From assembly GCA_964353355.1 (NCBI GenBank), contig CAYGVT010000017.1, positions 51,313 to 115,312 on the forward strand: a DNA stretch of 64,000 nucleotides, read 5' to 3'. A model generated the notes under the pieces. That model had not been told where the DNA came from, made no database searches, and saw nothing but the letters and a program-made list of their open reading frames with translations. Made by a program: the position numbers and the translations under genes. The stretch is from CAYGVT01 sp964353355 (GTDB lineage Archaea > Thermoplasmatota > DTKX01 > GCA-020343715). Below, piece after piece: positions 26,362-40,342 of the stretch (the first letter of the stretch is position 1; the number at the start of each line of letters is the position of its first letter).

Positions 26362-26841
26362 ATGAAGGCCCTCGTGGTGTACTACTCCCGAACGGGCAGG
26401 ACAAAGCGCGTGGCCGAGGAGCTCTCCCGGAAGCTCGGCTGCGACATCGAGGCCATCGTCCCAAAGGACAGCTACCGGTACGTCACGGGATGGCTCAAGG
26501 CGGGCCGGAACGCCATGAAGGGGAGCACGGTCGAGCTCGAGCCCGTCAGGAGCGACCTGGACAGCTACGATGTGGTCGTCGTCGGGACGCCTATCTGGGG
26601 AAGCACCATGTCCGTTCCCGTCAGGTCCTTCATCGCGAAGGAGGGCCGCGGCATGAGGAGGGCCGCTTTCTTCATCACCTCCGGGGGCGAGAAGCGGGAC
26701 GCGGCCTTCAAGGCCATGGAGGATGCGTACGGCCGGCCGCCGCTGGCCAGGCTCGGCCTCCGGTCGCGCGAGGTGGGAAAGGGCGAATCCACGGCTAGGG
26801 TCGACGCGTTCGTCGAGGAGATCAGGAAGGCCGTGGCATAG
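26362..26841 (+). CDS. Flavodoxin-family protein
   Basis: This 159-residue protein has a flavodoxin fold. The phosphate-binding loop is YYSRTGRTKRVAEE at the first strand, VVVVGTPIWGSTMSVPVRSFI follows, and the FFITSGG loop holds the flavin. It probably carries electrons through FMN or acts as a small quinone/flavin oxidoreductase. ATG 26362 gives the conserved N-terminus; a TATA-like ttattaacc (26322-26330) lies ~35 nt upstream. The next gene is a UbiA-type prenyltransferase 51 nt downstream. Confidence 0.85.
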   Translation: MKALVVYYSRTGRTKRVAEELSRKLGCDIEAIVPKDSYRYVTGWLKAGRNAMKGSTVELEPVRSDLDSYDVVVVGTPIWGSTMSVPVRSFIAKEGRGMRRAAFFITSGGEKRDAAFKAMEDAYGRPPLARLGLRSREVGKGESTARVDAFVEEIRKAVA

Positions 26842-26892
26842 CACGCCTGGCGACGCAAACCCTTTTTGCGAGCGGCCACTGTAGGGGAGAGG

Positions 26893-27846
26893 ATGGAGTC
26901 CCCCGACGTCCTGCAGGCAGCGGGCCGAGGCGGCTCGTTGCGCGATTGGCTCGCCGAGCTCCGGGCCCCGTTCCTATCGGCCTCGGTCGTGCCCGTCGCG
27001 GTGGGCGCCGCGGTCGCGTGGTGGCAGCTCCGCTCCCTGGACTGGGCGCTGCTGGCCCTGACGCTTCTCGGGGTTGCGCTCCTGCACCTCGGCGCCAACG
27101 TCACCAACGACTACTGGGACTTCCTGAGGGGCACGGACGTCATCAACCGCTCCCGCACGCCGTTCTCGGGCGGCTCGGGCCTGCTCACCGAGGGGCGGTT
27201 GCGCCCGCGCGCTGTGCTGAGGGCGGGCCTCGCCCTCCTCTGTGCCGGGGCGGCCGTCGGGCTCTACCTCGCGTCGACCGCTGGCGGGCTGTGGTGGGCC
27301 GTGGTGCTCATGGGCGCCGTGGGCGTGGGCGGGGGATACTTCTACACCGCGCCGCCGCTCTCGCTCTCGGCGCGCGGCGTGGGCGAGCTGGTCATAGGGG
27401 CGGCGTTCGGCGTGCTCGCCGTCACGGGCACCTACCTCGTGCAGGCGCACGCCGTCACGACGGCCGCGCTCGCGGCCTCGGTGCCCGTCTCGCTGTGGGT
27501 GGTGGCCGTCATCTGGGCCAACCAGGTGCCCGACGCGGAGGCGGACGGCCGCACGGGCAAGCGCACGCTCGTCGTCAGGCTGGGGGCGCCCAGGTCCATA
27601 GCGGTGCTCGCGGTCCTGCTCGGGCTCGCCCCGGGCGTGGTCGCGGCCGCGGCCCTCGCGGGCGTCCTCCCCGGCATGGTCCTGCTCGCGCTGCCCGTCG
27701 CCCTCCCGACCGCGGCCGCGGTGGCGGTGGCGGCCCGCAGTCGCGGCGTCGTGCCCGGCTACGTGGGCGCGCAGGCCTGGACGGTCCTCACGCACATCGT
27801 GGGCGGCGCGCTGCTCGTCGCGGGGCTGGTGCTGGCGGGCGCGTAG
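26893..27846 (+). CDS. UbiA-family prenyltransferase (MenA-like)
   Basis: A polytopic membrane prenyltransferase of about 317 residues with eight or nine helices. The first aspartate motif is in NVTNDYWDFLRGTD (N-x3-D-x3-D) and the second in NQVPDAEADGRTGKRTL; these bind Mg-diphosphate. The overall pattern, including RSRTPFSGGSGLL, is closest to MenA (1,4-dihydroxy-2-naphthoate polyprenyltransferase), suggesting menaquinone synthesis, but archaeal UbiA members also make ether lipids. ATG 26893 has a ribosome-binding site (ggggagagg). Confidence 0.85.
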   Translation: MESPDVLQAAGRGGSLRDWLAELRAPFLSASVVPVAVGAAVAWWQLRSLDWALLALTLLGVALLHLGANVTNDYWDFLRGTDVINRSRTPFSGGSGLLTEGRLRPRAVLRAGLALLCAGAAVGLYLASTAGGLWWAVVLMGAVGVGGGYFYTAPPLSLSARGVGELVIGAAFGVLAVTGTYLVQAHAVTTAALAASVPVSLWVVAVIWANQVPDAEADGRTGKRTLVVRLGAPRSIAVLAVLLGLAPGVVAAAALAGVLPGMVLLALPVALPTAAAVAVAARSRGVVPGYVGAQAWTVLTHIVGGALLVAGLVLAGA

Positions 27847-27958
27847 GGATGGCCGCCGTAAGCGGGCCCCAGTGCCCTGGTCCCGTCGCTGGCCCCCGCC
27901 CCATCATCCCCGACCATCCCCCAAACCTCAAATACGGCGAGGCCCCCTTGCCGCGAGC

Positions 27959-28942
27959 ATGCGGACCCGTGCGCCCCTGGCGGTCATCCTTGCCCTCGCG
28001 CTGGCGATGCCCATGGCGGGCTGCCTCGTCGAGGAGGAGCAGCCCGACCGAGACGGGCCGCCGCCCGTGCACGAGGGCACGACCGAGGGGCTGCGGCTGC
28101 CCGACGTGGCCTTCACCAACCACACCGGCCAGGCGAGGACCCTCAGGGCCATCGAGGCCGACATCACCATCCTGCACGTGGACTCGCCGTACAACTGGAG
28201 CTTCATGCCGCAGTACACCCAGCTCAAGTGGGTGCGTCGCGCGCTCCCCGGCACGACCGTCGCAGCGGTCACGCTCTCGGTCGACTCGCGCTCGACGGTC
28301 GCGTCGATGGCAGCGATGCGCGCCGAGGCGGGCGCGGACTGGGACCTCGGCGTGCCCCAGGGGGACCTGAACTACACGCTCTCGCTGCGGCTGTTCCCGA
28401 CGGTGTTCGTCCTGGACCGCGACAGAGTCGTGCTCGAGAGGTCCGATGAGCCGCTCGGCGAGGGGCGAATCCTCAAGACCATCCGCGCCAGGCTGGGGCT
28501 GCCACCCCCCGCCACAGAGGGCCCCGTGGTCGGCGGGCGCGCGCCCGACCTGGTCTTCAGGGACATCGACGGGCAGGAGGGTTCGGTGTCGGGCCTTCGC
28601 GGGAGGGTCGTGCTCATCGACGTGTGGCAGATCCAGTGCCCTTGGTGCATCGAGCAGTTCGTGGTCCTCCGGGACCTCCAGGCCAACTACTCGGCGCGGG
28701 GGCTTGCCATCCTCTCCCCGGACGTGGTCTACTGGGAGACGGACGAGGAGGTCCGCACCGTGGCCGCGGCCAACAACGCGACTTGGACCCTCCTGGTGGA
28801 CGGCGACAACGTCCAGTCGCGCTTCCAGGTGCTCCGGGTGCCCACCCTCTTCCTCGTCGACCGCGAGGGCGTCGTCAGGTGGACCCACGAGGGCTACGCG
28901 CCCCTCTCGACCCTTGCCCAAGAGGTCGAAAAGTTGATATAG
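27959..28942 (+). CDS. Lipoprotein with two thioredoxin-like domains (TlpA/ResA-like)
   Basis: About 327 residues. The N-terminus is a lipoprotein signal with lipobox MAGC (Cys22), so the protein is anchored outside the membrane. Domain 1 (~45-180) has a thioredoxin-like layout but no CxxC at the active-site position, where it reads SPYNWSF. Domain 2 (~190-325) is a TlpA/ResA-like thiol oxidoreductase with CPWC (Cys227, Cys230) and the cis-proline region RVPTLFLVDREG. A likely role is thiol-disulfide control of exported proteins, for example cytochrome c. An element tcaaatac (27928-27935) lies at leaderless distance from ATG 27959. Confidence 0.85.
   Translation: MRTRAPLAVILALALAMPMAGCLVEEEQPDRDGPPPVHEGTTEGLRLPDVAFTNHTGQARTLRAIEADITILHVDSPYNWSFMPQYTQLKWVRRALPGTTVAAVTLSVDSRSTVASMAAMRAEAGADWDLGVPQGDLNYTLSLRLFPTVFVLDRDRVVLERSDEPLGEGRILKTIRARLGLPPPATEGPVVGGRAPDLVFRDIDGQEGSVSGLRGRVVLIDVWQIQCPWCIEQFVVLRDLQANYSARGLAILSPDVVYWETDEEVRTVAAANNATWTLLVDGDNVQSRFQVLRVPTLFLVDREGVVRWTHEGYAPLSTLAQEVEKLI
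28934..28942 (+). promoter_or_regulatory. Probable TATA box of the 5S rRNA gene
   Basis: The sequence ttgatatag overlaps the stop codon of the preceding gene and is centred ~30 nt upstream of the 5S gene. Confidence 0.5.
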
Positions 28943-28970
28943 GGCAGGGCGCATCACGCCGGACGCAAAG

Positions 28971-29101
28971 GAGTGGTATGACGGTCATAGCTGCGGGGTT
29001 CACCCGGTCCCATTCCGAACCCGGTAGTTAAGCCCGCATACGTTCCTGCCTGTACTGAGGTGCTCGCGCCCTCGGGAACACAGGAAAGCTGTCAACCACT
29101 C
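28971..29101 (+). rRNA. rrf: 5S ribosomal RNA
   Basis: The universally conserved core is present: ggggttcacccggtcccatt, ccgaacccggtagttaagcc and the gtactgaggtg loop. The ends pair perfectly as helix I (gagtggt at 28971-28977 with accactc at 29095-29101), and tgac/gtca continues it past one bulged base. At about 131 nt it is slightly long. No 16S or 23S gene is near, so the 5S is unlinked, as in Thermoplasmata. The ends are inferred from base pairing. Confidence 0.93.
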
Positions 29102-29202
29102 CGCGCACCTCTTCTCCCTGGACGACCCCTCCAGCGCCGGCCATCATGGCCATGCGTGGGGACGGTGGACACCCCGACGGCACGGGACGGCCTTGGTGCG
29201 CC

Positions 29203-29691
29203 TCACGCGTCCGGGGCATCCTCCGGGCAGGCGCGCGCCGCGCGCAGCACTTCCAAGGTGGCGCGCACGGAGAGCAGGAACTCGCGCGCGGTGTCGACGT
29301 CGAGCACCGGCACCCAGCAGATGCGCGCGTCGCCCTCGGGCGCAGCCGCCTGGATGCGCTGCGACATCGCGGCCGACACGTCCCTGTGGCCAAGGAGGGG
29401 CTTGAGGTTCCGATCCTGGACGATCAGCGCGCCCAGCACGCCCTTCTCGCTCGGCACGAGGAAGGCCACGTCCGCATCGCCGCAAGAGTAGAGCCAGGAC
29501 CATCGCCAGCCCCTGTCGGACCAGGCGACCGCCTCGCGCACGCGCGGCATGGTGCGCAACCCGTCCTGCAGCGCGGCCCATACCTGGCGATGGGGGACCG
29601 GCAGCCGCCTTCGTGGCGAGTCGGGGGCGGGCTCCTCATCCTCGGCGGTGTACGGGTTCGCCGCCAAGTAGTCGTCCGGCATCTCTGGCAT
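29203..29691 (-). CDS. Conserved hypothetical protein
   Basis: A soluble protein of 162 residues. The N-terminal ~30 residues are acidic and proline-rich, so probably disordered. A compact alpha/beta domain follows with RGWRWSWLYSCGDADVAFLV, GALIVQDRNLKPLLGHRDV and ICWVPVLDVDTAREFLLSV. I do not recognise the family. It lies 21 nt downstream of a small cysteine-rich protein gene on the same strand, and the two are probably cotranscribed. Confidence 0.65.
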   Translation of the reverse strand: MPEMPDDYLAANPYTAEDEEPAPDSPRRRLPVPHRQVWAALQDGLRTMPRVREAVAWSDRGWRWSWLYSCGDADVAFLVPSEKGVLGALIVQDRNLKPLLGHRDVSAAMSQRIQAAAPEGDARICWVPVLDVDTAREFLLSVRATLEVLRAARACPEDAPDA

Positions 29692-29712
29692 CCGACGTCC
29701 TCCGGCCGGGGC

Positions 29713-29952
29713 TCAGTGGCCCCAGCTCAGGCGGTCGAGCTTCCGGTCCTCCCTCGTGGCCTTCTTGTACTCCTTGTAGTGCTCCTTGCACAGCCGGACC
29801 CTGCGGGGGTCCTTGCCCTTGAACTCGAGGCTGGGCACCGCGCCGTGGACCGCCTCGGCGCTGATGCTGCGCTTGACCGGCAGATTGCACCCTCTGACGG
29901 AGCACTTCTCCGGGTCGTCCGCCTCGGCCTTCTTACGGAAAAGCTCGACCAT
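29713..29952 (-). CDS. Small putative zinc-binding protein
   Basis: A basic protein of 79 residues. Cysteines and histidine in CSVRGCNLPVKR and RVRLCKEHYKEYKK form a C-x4-C...C-x2-H pattern that could bind one zinc ion. A minus-strand TATA-like element (ctatttatc, ~29986-29994) gives a short leader before ATG 29952. It is probably the first gene of a two-gene unit with the hypothetical protein at 29203-29691. The function is unknown; nucleic-acid binding is a guess from charge and the zinc motif. Confidence 0.6.
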   Translation of the reverse strand: MVELFRKKAEADDPEKCSVRGCNLPVKRSISAEAVHGAVPSLEFKGKDPRRVRLCKEHYKEYKKATREDRKLDRLSWGH

Positions 29953-30079
29953 AAGGTTCCCTGGGCGGTTCGTATCGTGAGGGGTCGATAAATAGGTTTT
30001 CCCGCCTCAGGGACTTGGCAGGCCTGAAAGGGATGCCTGCCCGTCACTGGTACATGGTGGGAGCTGCCTGGGATGCCCG

Positions 30080-31402
30080 TCAGAGGCCGCCCCGCAAGAA
30101 CGCGAGGTCGGTGCCCAGCGAGGCCGCGTGGACGACGAGGACCGCCACGACTGCGTAGGTGAGCAGCCGGTGGAGCCGCCGGTTGGGCAGCCCCAGCACC
30201 TTGCCGTCCAGGAGCGCGGGCCTGGCACCCGTGACCGTCAGCAGCGCGATGGACGCGAGCAGGGCCGAGCCCGTCGCGATGCCCCCGAGGGTCTCACCGT
30301 AGGGACCGAGCCACAGCATCGTCCAGTGAGTGACGAGGACGGGGACCGTGAGGTAGGATGAGGTGCAGTGGAGGCGCCCCCGCCTGGGCAGCCCCCTGAC
30401 ATGGCCGCTCGCGAGGATGGAGGTCACAAGCAGGGCGGCGGAGACGAACCCCAGGTAGCGCCCGCTCGCGAGCGCGTCCTCCCAGCCAGACGCGCTGCCG
30501 CCGTCCCTCCGCGCGCCGTAGACGAGCTCGTCGCCGACCACGATGGGCACCCTCTCGTCGAACTCGAACGCCTCGGCCTCCTCTTCACCGCTAGAGTGGG
30601 TGTGCTCGCAGGTGCCCGACACCAGGACCGCGACGCCGTTGGGCCCCCTCTGCGAGGCCAGCATCGTGAACTCCATGGCGACCGAGCCGCCCTGCTCCAG
30701 GTCGGGCCCCACGAGCATGGCCGTTCCCGCGCCGTAGGCCACATCGAGCGACAGCGTGAAGGTCGCGCGCCGCACCCCCCGGGTGTGGTCCACGACGACC
30801 TGGTAGTCGCCGATGCCGCCCGTGGCGATGGCCCCGGCGTCGAGCTCGAGGGTCTTGTCCGTCCCCGCGCCCGGGGCCGACCAGGTGCCTCCGTCCGGGC
30901 CGGTGACGGTCAGGCCGAGCTCGTCCACGAGACCGCCGCTCCCGTCGAGGACGAACCGCGCCTCCTGGGCCCCGGCCTGGACGGCCAGCGTGAACGTGGC
31001 GGAGCCGCGGAGGCCGAGCGTGCCCTGCTCCTCGCGCTGCTGGACCTGGGGGCCGCTGGTCTCGACCGACATCCCGGCGGGGTCGTCGACCGTGAGCACC
31101 GCGGTGGGCGCGACGACGGTGTGCGTCCCCGGGTTCGTGACGGTGACCCGCAGGGCGAACTCCTCGTCGACGGGGGCCTCAGTGGGAGCCTCCACGGAGT
31201 AGGTGAAGGGGACGAAGCCCTCGTGGCACTCGACGCACTGGACGCGTGCCGGGGGGTCGTCGGGGGGCGAGGCGGATAGGACCGTGAGGCCGAGGAGCGC
31301 GACGGCGAGCAGGACGGCGAGGAGGGCGATGGACCCGCGGGGGGCACGGCCTGGCAATGCCCTGCGGTCGACCATGGATGCCTCGTTTCCAGTCTGGTGC
31401 AT
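30080..31402 (-). CDS. Membrane protein: one c-type heme site, Ig-like domains, cytochrome-b-like four-helix bundle
   Basis: About 440 residues. An N-terminal hydrophobic segment (SIALLAVLLAVALLGLTVL) is followed at once by a single heme-c motif CVECH, then ~230 residues of beta-sandwich character predicted outside the cell. A C-terminal membrane domain has a helix near GRYLGFVSAALLVTSIL and then three more, with histidines at LHCTSSY, VTHWTMLW, RRLHRLL and VVHAASLG that could ligate b-type heme. This suggests an electron-transfer protein passing electrons across or along the membrane. ATG 31402 is at leaderless distance from a TATA box (gtttttatgc, 31426-31435); ATG 31375 is an alternative. 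The heme assignment in the membrane part is inference. Confidence 0.7.
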   Translation of the reverse strand: MHQTGNEASMVDRRALPGRAPRGSIALLAVLLAVALLGLTVLSASPPDDPPARVQCVECHEGFVPFTYSVEAPTEAPVDEEFALRVTVTNPGTHTVVAPTAVLTVDDPAGMSVETSGPQVQQREEQGTLGLRGSATFTLAVQAGAQEARFVLDGSGGLVDELGLTVTGPDGGTWSAPGAGTDKTLELDAGAIATGGIGDYQVVVDHTRGVRRATFTLSLDVAYGAGTAMLVGPDLEQGGSVAMEFTMLASQRGPNGVAVLVSGTCEHTHSSGEEEAEAFEFDERVPIVVGDELVYGARRDGGSASGWEDALASGRYLGFVSAALLVTSILASGHVRGLPRRGRLHCTSSYLTVPVLVTHWTMLWLGPYGETLGGIATGSALLASIALLTVTGARPALLDGKVLGLPNRRLHRLLTYAVVAVLVVHAASLGTDLAFLRGGL

Positions 31403-31486
31403 TCCAGGGGCCATTCCCCCGAGGCATAAAAACGTTTTGCGCGAATCGGGGGGCGCGTCACCTTGGATGATGGCGCTATGTCGGGC

Positions 31487-32308
31487 CTACTTCGCACCCA
31501 GGCTCGTGGGGTGCAGCGTCTCGTAGATCTCCGTCCCGCTCGTGATGAGCGCGTCGACGAGCGGGATGGCCTTCTCCTTCTGCTTGCGCTGGAAGTGCGT
31601 CTCGACGCGGCCGAGCTTCTTGCGCAGGTCGTTCGCGACGGGCGCGAACTTGCCCACCTCCGGCAGCGCGCCCACGATGAGCTCGGCGAGCAGCTTGCGC
31701 TCGTCGATGCGGTCGTGGTTGCGGTACCGCAGGTTGTTGTAGAACGTCCAGAGCTCGTCGCTATCCACCGGGCGGCGCTTGTCCGCCATCGCCGCCAGGT
31801 CGCGCCCCGCGCCGTTGGCCGTGGCCATCGCGCGGTCCCAGTTGAATCGGGTGACGGGGAACGAGTCGAGCGGGCGCCACCGGAGCTTCTCGAACAGCAG
31901 GTACAGGGGCTTGAGGGCCTCGACGAGCCCGTTGCCCGACCCGCCTGCCACCGCGATGGCCAGCGCGGGCATGCCGGCGGTCCTCCCCTTGCCCAGCTCG
32001 ACCCTCAGCTTGCGGGCCAGGACCGCGCGCGTGCACGAGGTGATGTCCGACCAGTAGACCGGCGAGCCGATGACGACGGCGTCGGACGCGTCGAGCATCT
32101 CCGCGACCTTCGGGAAGTCGTCCGCGGGCCCACCGTCGTCGCCGGGGGCCGCCATCCTGGTGCAGTCCTGGCAGCCCCCGAGGTCGAAGTCCGCGAGCTG
32201 GACCAGCTCGACCTCGGCGCCCTGCTCCTCCGCCCCCAGCAGCGCCTCCCTCACGATGGCGGCCGTACGTCCATCACGGTGAGGGCTCCCCACGAACCCG
32301 CGGATCAT
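31487..32308 (-). CDS. NADPH-dependent FMN reductase-like flavoprotein
   Basis: This 273-residue protein has a flavodoxin-like N-terminal domain: GSPHRDGRTAAIVREALLGA for the phosphate loop, GGCQDCTRM as a cysteine pair like that of iron-sulfur flavoproteins, and VVIGSPVYWSDITSCTRAVL. The C-terminal ~120 residues form an unusual helical, basic extension. ATG 32308 is preceded at ~27 nt by a TATA box (cttatatacg), so the mRNA is leaderless. It may reduce quinones or other acceptors with NAD(P)H; the substrate is unknown. It is divergent from uvrB. Confidence 0.8.
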   Translation of the reverse strand: MIRGFVGSPHRDGRTAAIVREALLGAEEQGAEVELVQLADFDLGGCQDCTRMAAPGDDGGPADDFPKVAEMLDASDAVVIGSPVYWSDITSCTRAVLARKLRVELGKGRTAGMPALAIAVAGGSGNGLVEALKPLYLLFEKLRWRPLDSFPVTRFNWDRAMATANGAGRDLAAMADKRRPVDSDELWTFYNNLRYRNHDRIDERKLLAELIVGALPEVGKFAPVANDLRKKLGRVETHFQRKQKEKAIPLVDALITSGTEIYETLHPTSLGAK

Positions 32309-32330
32309 GGTCGATGCGATGGGGCTCGGG

Positions 32331-32340
32331 CGTATATAAG
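32331..32340 (-). promoter_or_regulatory. TATA box of the FMN reductase-like gene
   Basis: The minus strand reads cttatatacg, centred ~27 nt from ATG 32308. Confidence 0.65.
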
Positions 32341-32408
32341 CTACCCGCATCCACCCAAGCTGCATCCGGAGGCTCCCTGGCCACATTCGCCCACCCCTGG
32401 GGAGCAAC

Positions 32409-32420
32409 CTTGATATATGG
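32409..32420 (+). promoter_or_regulatory. TATA box of the uvrBAC operon
   Basis: The sequence cttgatatatgg predicts transcription starting near 32441, about 10 nt before the uvrB GTG. No other promoter-like element is seen before uvrA or uvrC. Confidence 0.6.
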
Positions 32421-32450
32421 CACCCCACTACCTCAAGCAGGCGGACGGCA

Positions 32451-34553
<2,103 letters not shown>

Positions 34554-34554
34554 C

Positions 34555-37432
<2,878 letters not shown>

Positions 37433-37452
<20 letters not shown>

Positions 37453-39229
37453 GCTGAGGCGGCAGCTGGCGGCGCTGCCCGACGCGCCCGGCGTCTACGT
37501 CTACAGGGACGCCGCGGGCGAGGTCATCTACGTCGGCAAGGCCCTGTCGCTGCGTCACCGCGCGCCCCAGCACTTCCGGGGCCCCGTGCCCTACATGCCC
37601 TTCTCGGAGCACGCGGACGAGGCCGCGTCGGTGGACTACATCGAGACGCGCAACGAGGTCGAGGCTCTGTTGCTCGAGGCCAACTTGATAAAGCAGCACA
37701 TGCCCCGGTGGAACGTCCGGCTCACCGACGACAAGCGGTATCCCTACATCAAGCTCTCGAAGGAGGCCTTCCCCCGGATATCGGTCGTGCGCGAGGGCCT
37801 CGCGGACGACGCGGAGTACTTCGGCCCGTACGGCAACTCCTACCCCGCGAAGGCGACCGTGCGCGTCATCCAGAGGATGCTGGGCGTGCGCGTGTGCCGC
37901 AGGATGAACCCCCGGGGCTGCCTCTACATGCACATCGGCATGTGCACCGGGCCCTGCGTCAGGGCCATCGGCGAGGCCGCCTATGCGGAGCGCGTGAGGC
38001 ACGCCAAGCTCCTGCTGCGCGGCCACACGAGGGAGCTGCGCGAGGGCCTCGAGGAGCGCATGCGCGAGCTCTCGGCGCAGATGCGGTACGAGGAGGCGGC
38101 CGAGGTGCGCGACTACCTCACGGGCCTCGAGCGCATGATGGAGGAGCAGTCCGTGCACCTCACGCGCGAGCGTGACGAGGACTACGTGGCCTTCGCGTCC
38201 GTGGGCGACGTCGCGGTGGTGTTCGTGCTGCAGGTGCGGGGCAACGCCGTCATAGACAAGCGCCACCTCCACCTGGCGCAGGGGCAGGGACTGCCCGCCG
38301 CGGAGGCCCTGGCCATCGCCATCCCGCAGCTCTACAGGGGCGGCGGCGTGCCGGGCCGGGTCGCGGTCCCGGTGGCGCTCGCCGACGCGCCCGCCATCGA
38401 GCAGGCGCTGTCCGAGAGGGCTGGTCGCAAGGTGGAGCTCGCCGTGCCGGCGCGCGGGGTGCCGCTGCGTCTCATGCGACTGACCGAACGCAACGCCGAG
38501 TCCGCGGCCCGGTCCGAGGGCTTGCGCAGGCAGCACCGCGTAGAGGACCTTGGGGCCGAGCAGCTCGCTGCCGCGATGGGCATGCGACGCGCGCCGCGCC
38601 GCATCGAGGCGTTCGACGTGTCGCACCACCAGGGCGACGAGGCCGTGGCCTCCCTGGTCGTGTTCGAATCCGGGCGACCGCTCAAGAAGCACTACCGGCA
38701 CTTCCGCGTGAGGACGGCCGCGCCTGGGGACGACTACGCGGCAATGCGCGAGGTCGTGGGGAGGAGGTACGGAGGCACGCTGCGCGCGAGCCTCCCGCCG
38801 CCGGACCTGGTGCTCATAGACGGTGGCAAGGGGCAGCTCGCGGCCGCGCTCGAGGCCATCGGGGGGCTGGGCGAGCGGTACCCCGTGGCCGCCCTGGCGA
38901 AGGGGCGCGAGGAGATGTTCCTGCCGGGCAGGTCCCGCCAGGTCCAGCTCGCGGCCGATTCGGACGCGATCCTGCTGCTCCGGCGCGTGCGCGATGAGGC
39001 GCACCGGTTCGCCATCTCGTTCCACAGGCGCAGCCGCAGGGGAGCGCTGACCAGGACAGGGCTCCTGGAGCTGCCCGGCATCGGGCCGGTGCGGGCGCGG
39101 GAGCTACTCCGGCACTTCGGGAGCCTGGACGCGGTCGAGCAGGCGACCGTCGAGGAGCTGGCCAAGGCGCCGGGCATGGGGGAGGGGACGGCGAGGCGGC
39201 TGTGGGAGGCGCTACATCAGAATCGCTAG
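37433..39229 (+). CDS. uvrC: Excinuclease ABC subunit C
   Basis: The dual-incision nuclease, 598 residues. The N-terminal GIY-YIG domain (GVYVYRDAAGEVIYVGKA, then YIETRNEVEALLLEANLIKQ) makes the 3' cut. A UVR motif (QMRYEEAAEVRDYLTGLERM) contacts UvrB. The RNase H-like domain (IEAFDVSHHQGDEAVASLVVFE, PDLVLIDGGKGQL) makes the 5' cut. Two C-terminal helix-hairpin-helix motifs (LLELPGIGPVRARELLRHFGS) bind DNA. It is complete, in order behind uvrA, and ends with TAG. Confidence 0.97.
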
Positions 39230-39253
39230 ATGTACAGGGCGTGTCGCAGCCAT

Positions 39254-40342
39254 TCATTGATAGATATATGATCTCAGGACCTCGCCAGTGTTGGCATCTA
39301 CAAAGACCTGCTCAGGTATCTCATGGTGGCTCCAGAAGCCCACGGCCCAGGTCAGGACAGGCCCCTCATAGACGAGCGGGCCCGACCAGATGAACTCGAG
39401 CTCAGTGTCGGCCCAATCGGTATAGTCCTCGACCTTCCATGGCACGGAGTAGACCTCATCCAGGGCGATCTGCTTGGCATCCCTCTCGGAGAGCCGGACA
39501 TCGGTTGATATGCGCTTCAGGGCCATGAACCAGTCCTTCTTGTAATGATATAGCTGGCCCTCCTGGGTGAACATCATCGTCAGGGAATCCTCCGTCAGAA
39601 CACCATTGTAATGTCGTTCGCATGTCAGCTTCCAGAAACCCACGGTCTCCGTTGTGACGCCATCTATGTCACCACCAGGGAGTGTGAAGTCCACATGGAA
39701 GCCCAGGACACTCTCAGGCAGCACTAGGTCGGACGGGACCAGGGCGAACTGCCTGGCGATTGCGAGCGCCTGGTCGACCGCTACCTCCCACCACACGCTC
39801 GTGTTGGGCCACTCGATTATATCCTCCGCCTCGATAGGGAGTCCGAGAAGAGAGACCCAACCGGTCCAAGGGGCTGTGATTCTATATTCGACGATCTCTC
39901 CCGTCTGCGCGTCCAACCATATCTCAATCCGATCATCATTGAGCTTCCAAAGGAGTACATTGCCATGAAAATGATCCCAATAGAGAACGGGGTTAACGGT
40001 CTTTTCACCGAGGCCCTTTACGTGCCCGAGTTCCATCGTCGATAGCATCTCGTTGGCCCGTCTCAATGCGGAATCGCCCGTGTTATAGGTCAGCTCCCAG
40101 AACAATCCCGAGTCGACCTCGTCCATGTCCCGTTCCCATTGCCCTGTGAACGACTCGCGGTTGTGCGGGAGTGCGTTGATTGCGCCCAAGAAGCCACCGA
40201 AGAGGAGGACGTTGATTGCGAACGCGACCGCCAACTGGCGTCTGAGGATGAGGCCGACCCCTGGCGCGGGGGGTCGTGAAGGTAGCCGCCTCCTTGCACC
40301 CACTCCGGACAAACCTTCAGCATCTTCTTCAACAGTACTCAT
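39254..40342 (-). CDS. Membrane-anchored PepSY-like protein, intact copy
   Basis: About 362 residues: a cytoplasmic N-terminus, one transmembrane helix (QLAVAFAINVLLFGGFLGAI) and an extracytoplasmic part with two PepSY-like units. Unit 1 has ALRRANEMLSTM and IEIWLDAQTGEIVEYR; unit 2 has DAKQIALDEVYSVPWK and EQVFVDANTGEVLRSYI, the D-A/x-T-G-E-V ending typical of PepSY. ATG 40342 (or GTG 40348) overlaps the end of the upstream gene by 14 nt. That upstream gene is a paralogue with the same layout but broken by a TAG. The role is unknown; PepSY domains often inhibit proteases or bind the cell surface. The GC content looks lower than in neighbouring genes. Confidence 0.75.
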   Translation of the reverse strand: MSTVEEDAEGLSGVGARRRLPSRPPAPGVGLILRRQLAVAFAINVLLFGGFLGAINALPHNRESFTGQWERDMDEVDSGLFWELTYNTGDSALRRANEMLSTMELGHVKGLGEKTVNPVLYWDHFHGNVLLWKLNDDRIEIWLDAQTGEIVEYRITAPWTGWVSLLGLPIEAEDIIEWPNTSVWWEVAVDQALAIARQFALVPSDLVLPESVLGFHVDFTLPGGDIDGVTTETVGFWKLTCERHYNGVLTEDSLTMMFTQEGQLYHYKKDWFMALKRISTDVRLSERDAKQIALDEVYSVPWKVEDYTDWADTELEFIWSGPLVYEGPVLTWAVGFWSHHEIPEQVFVDANTGEVLRSYIYQ

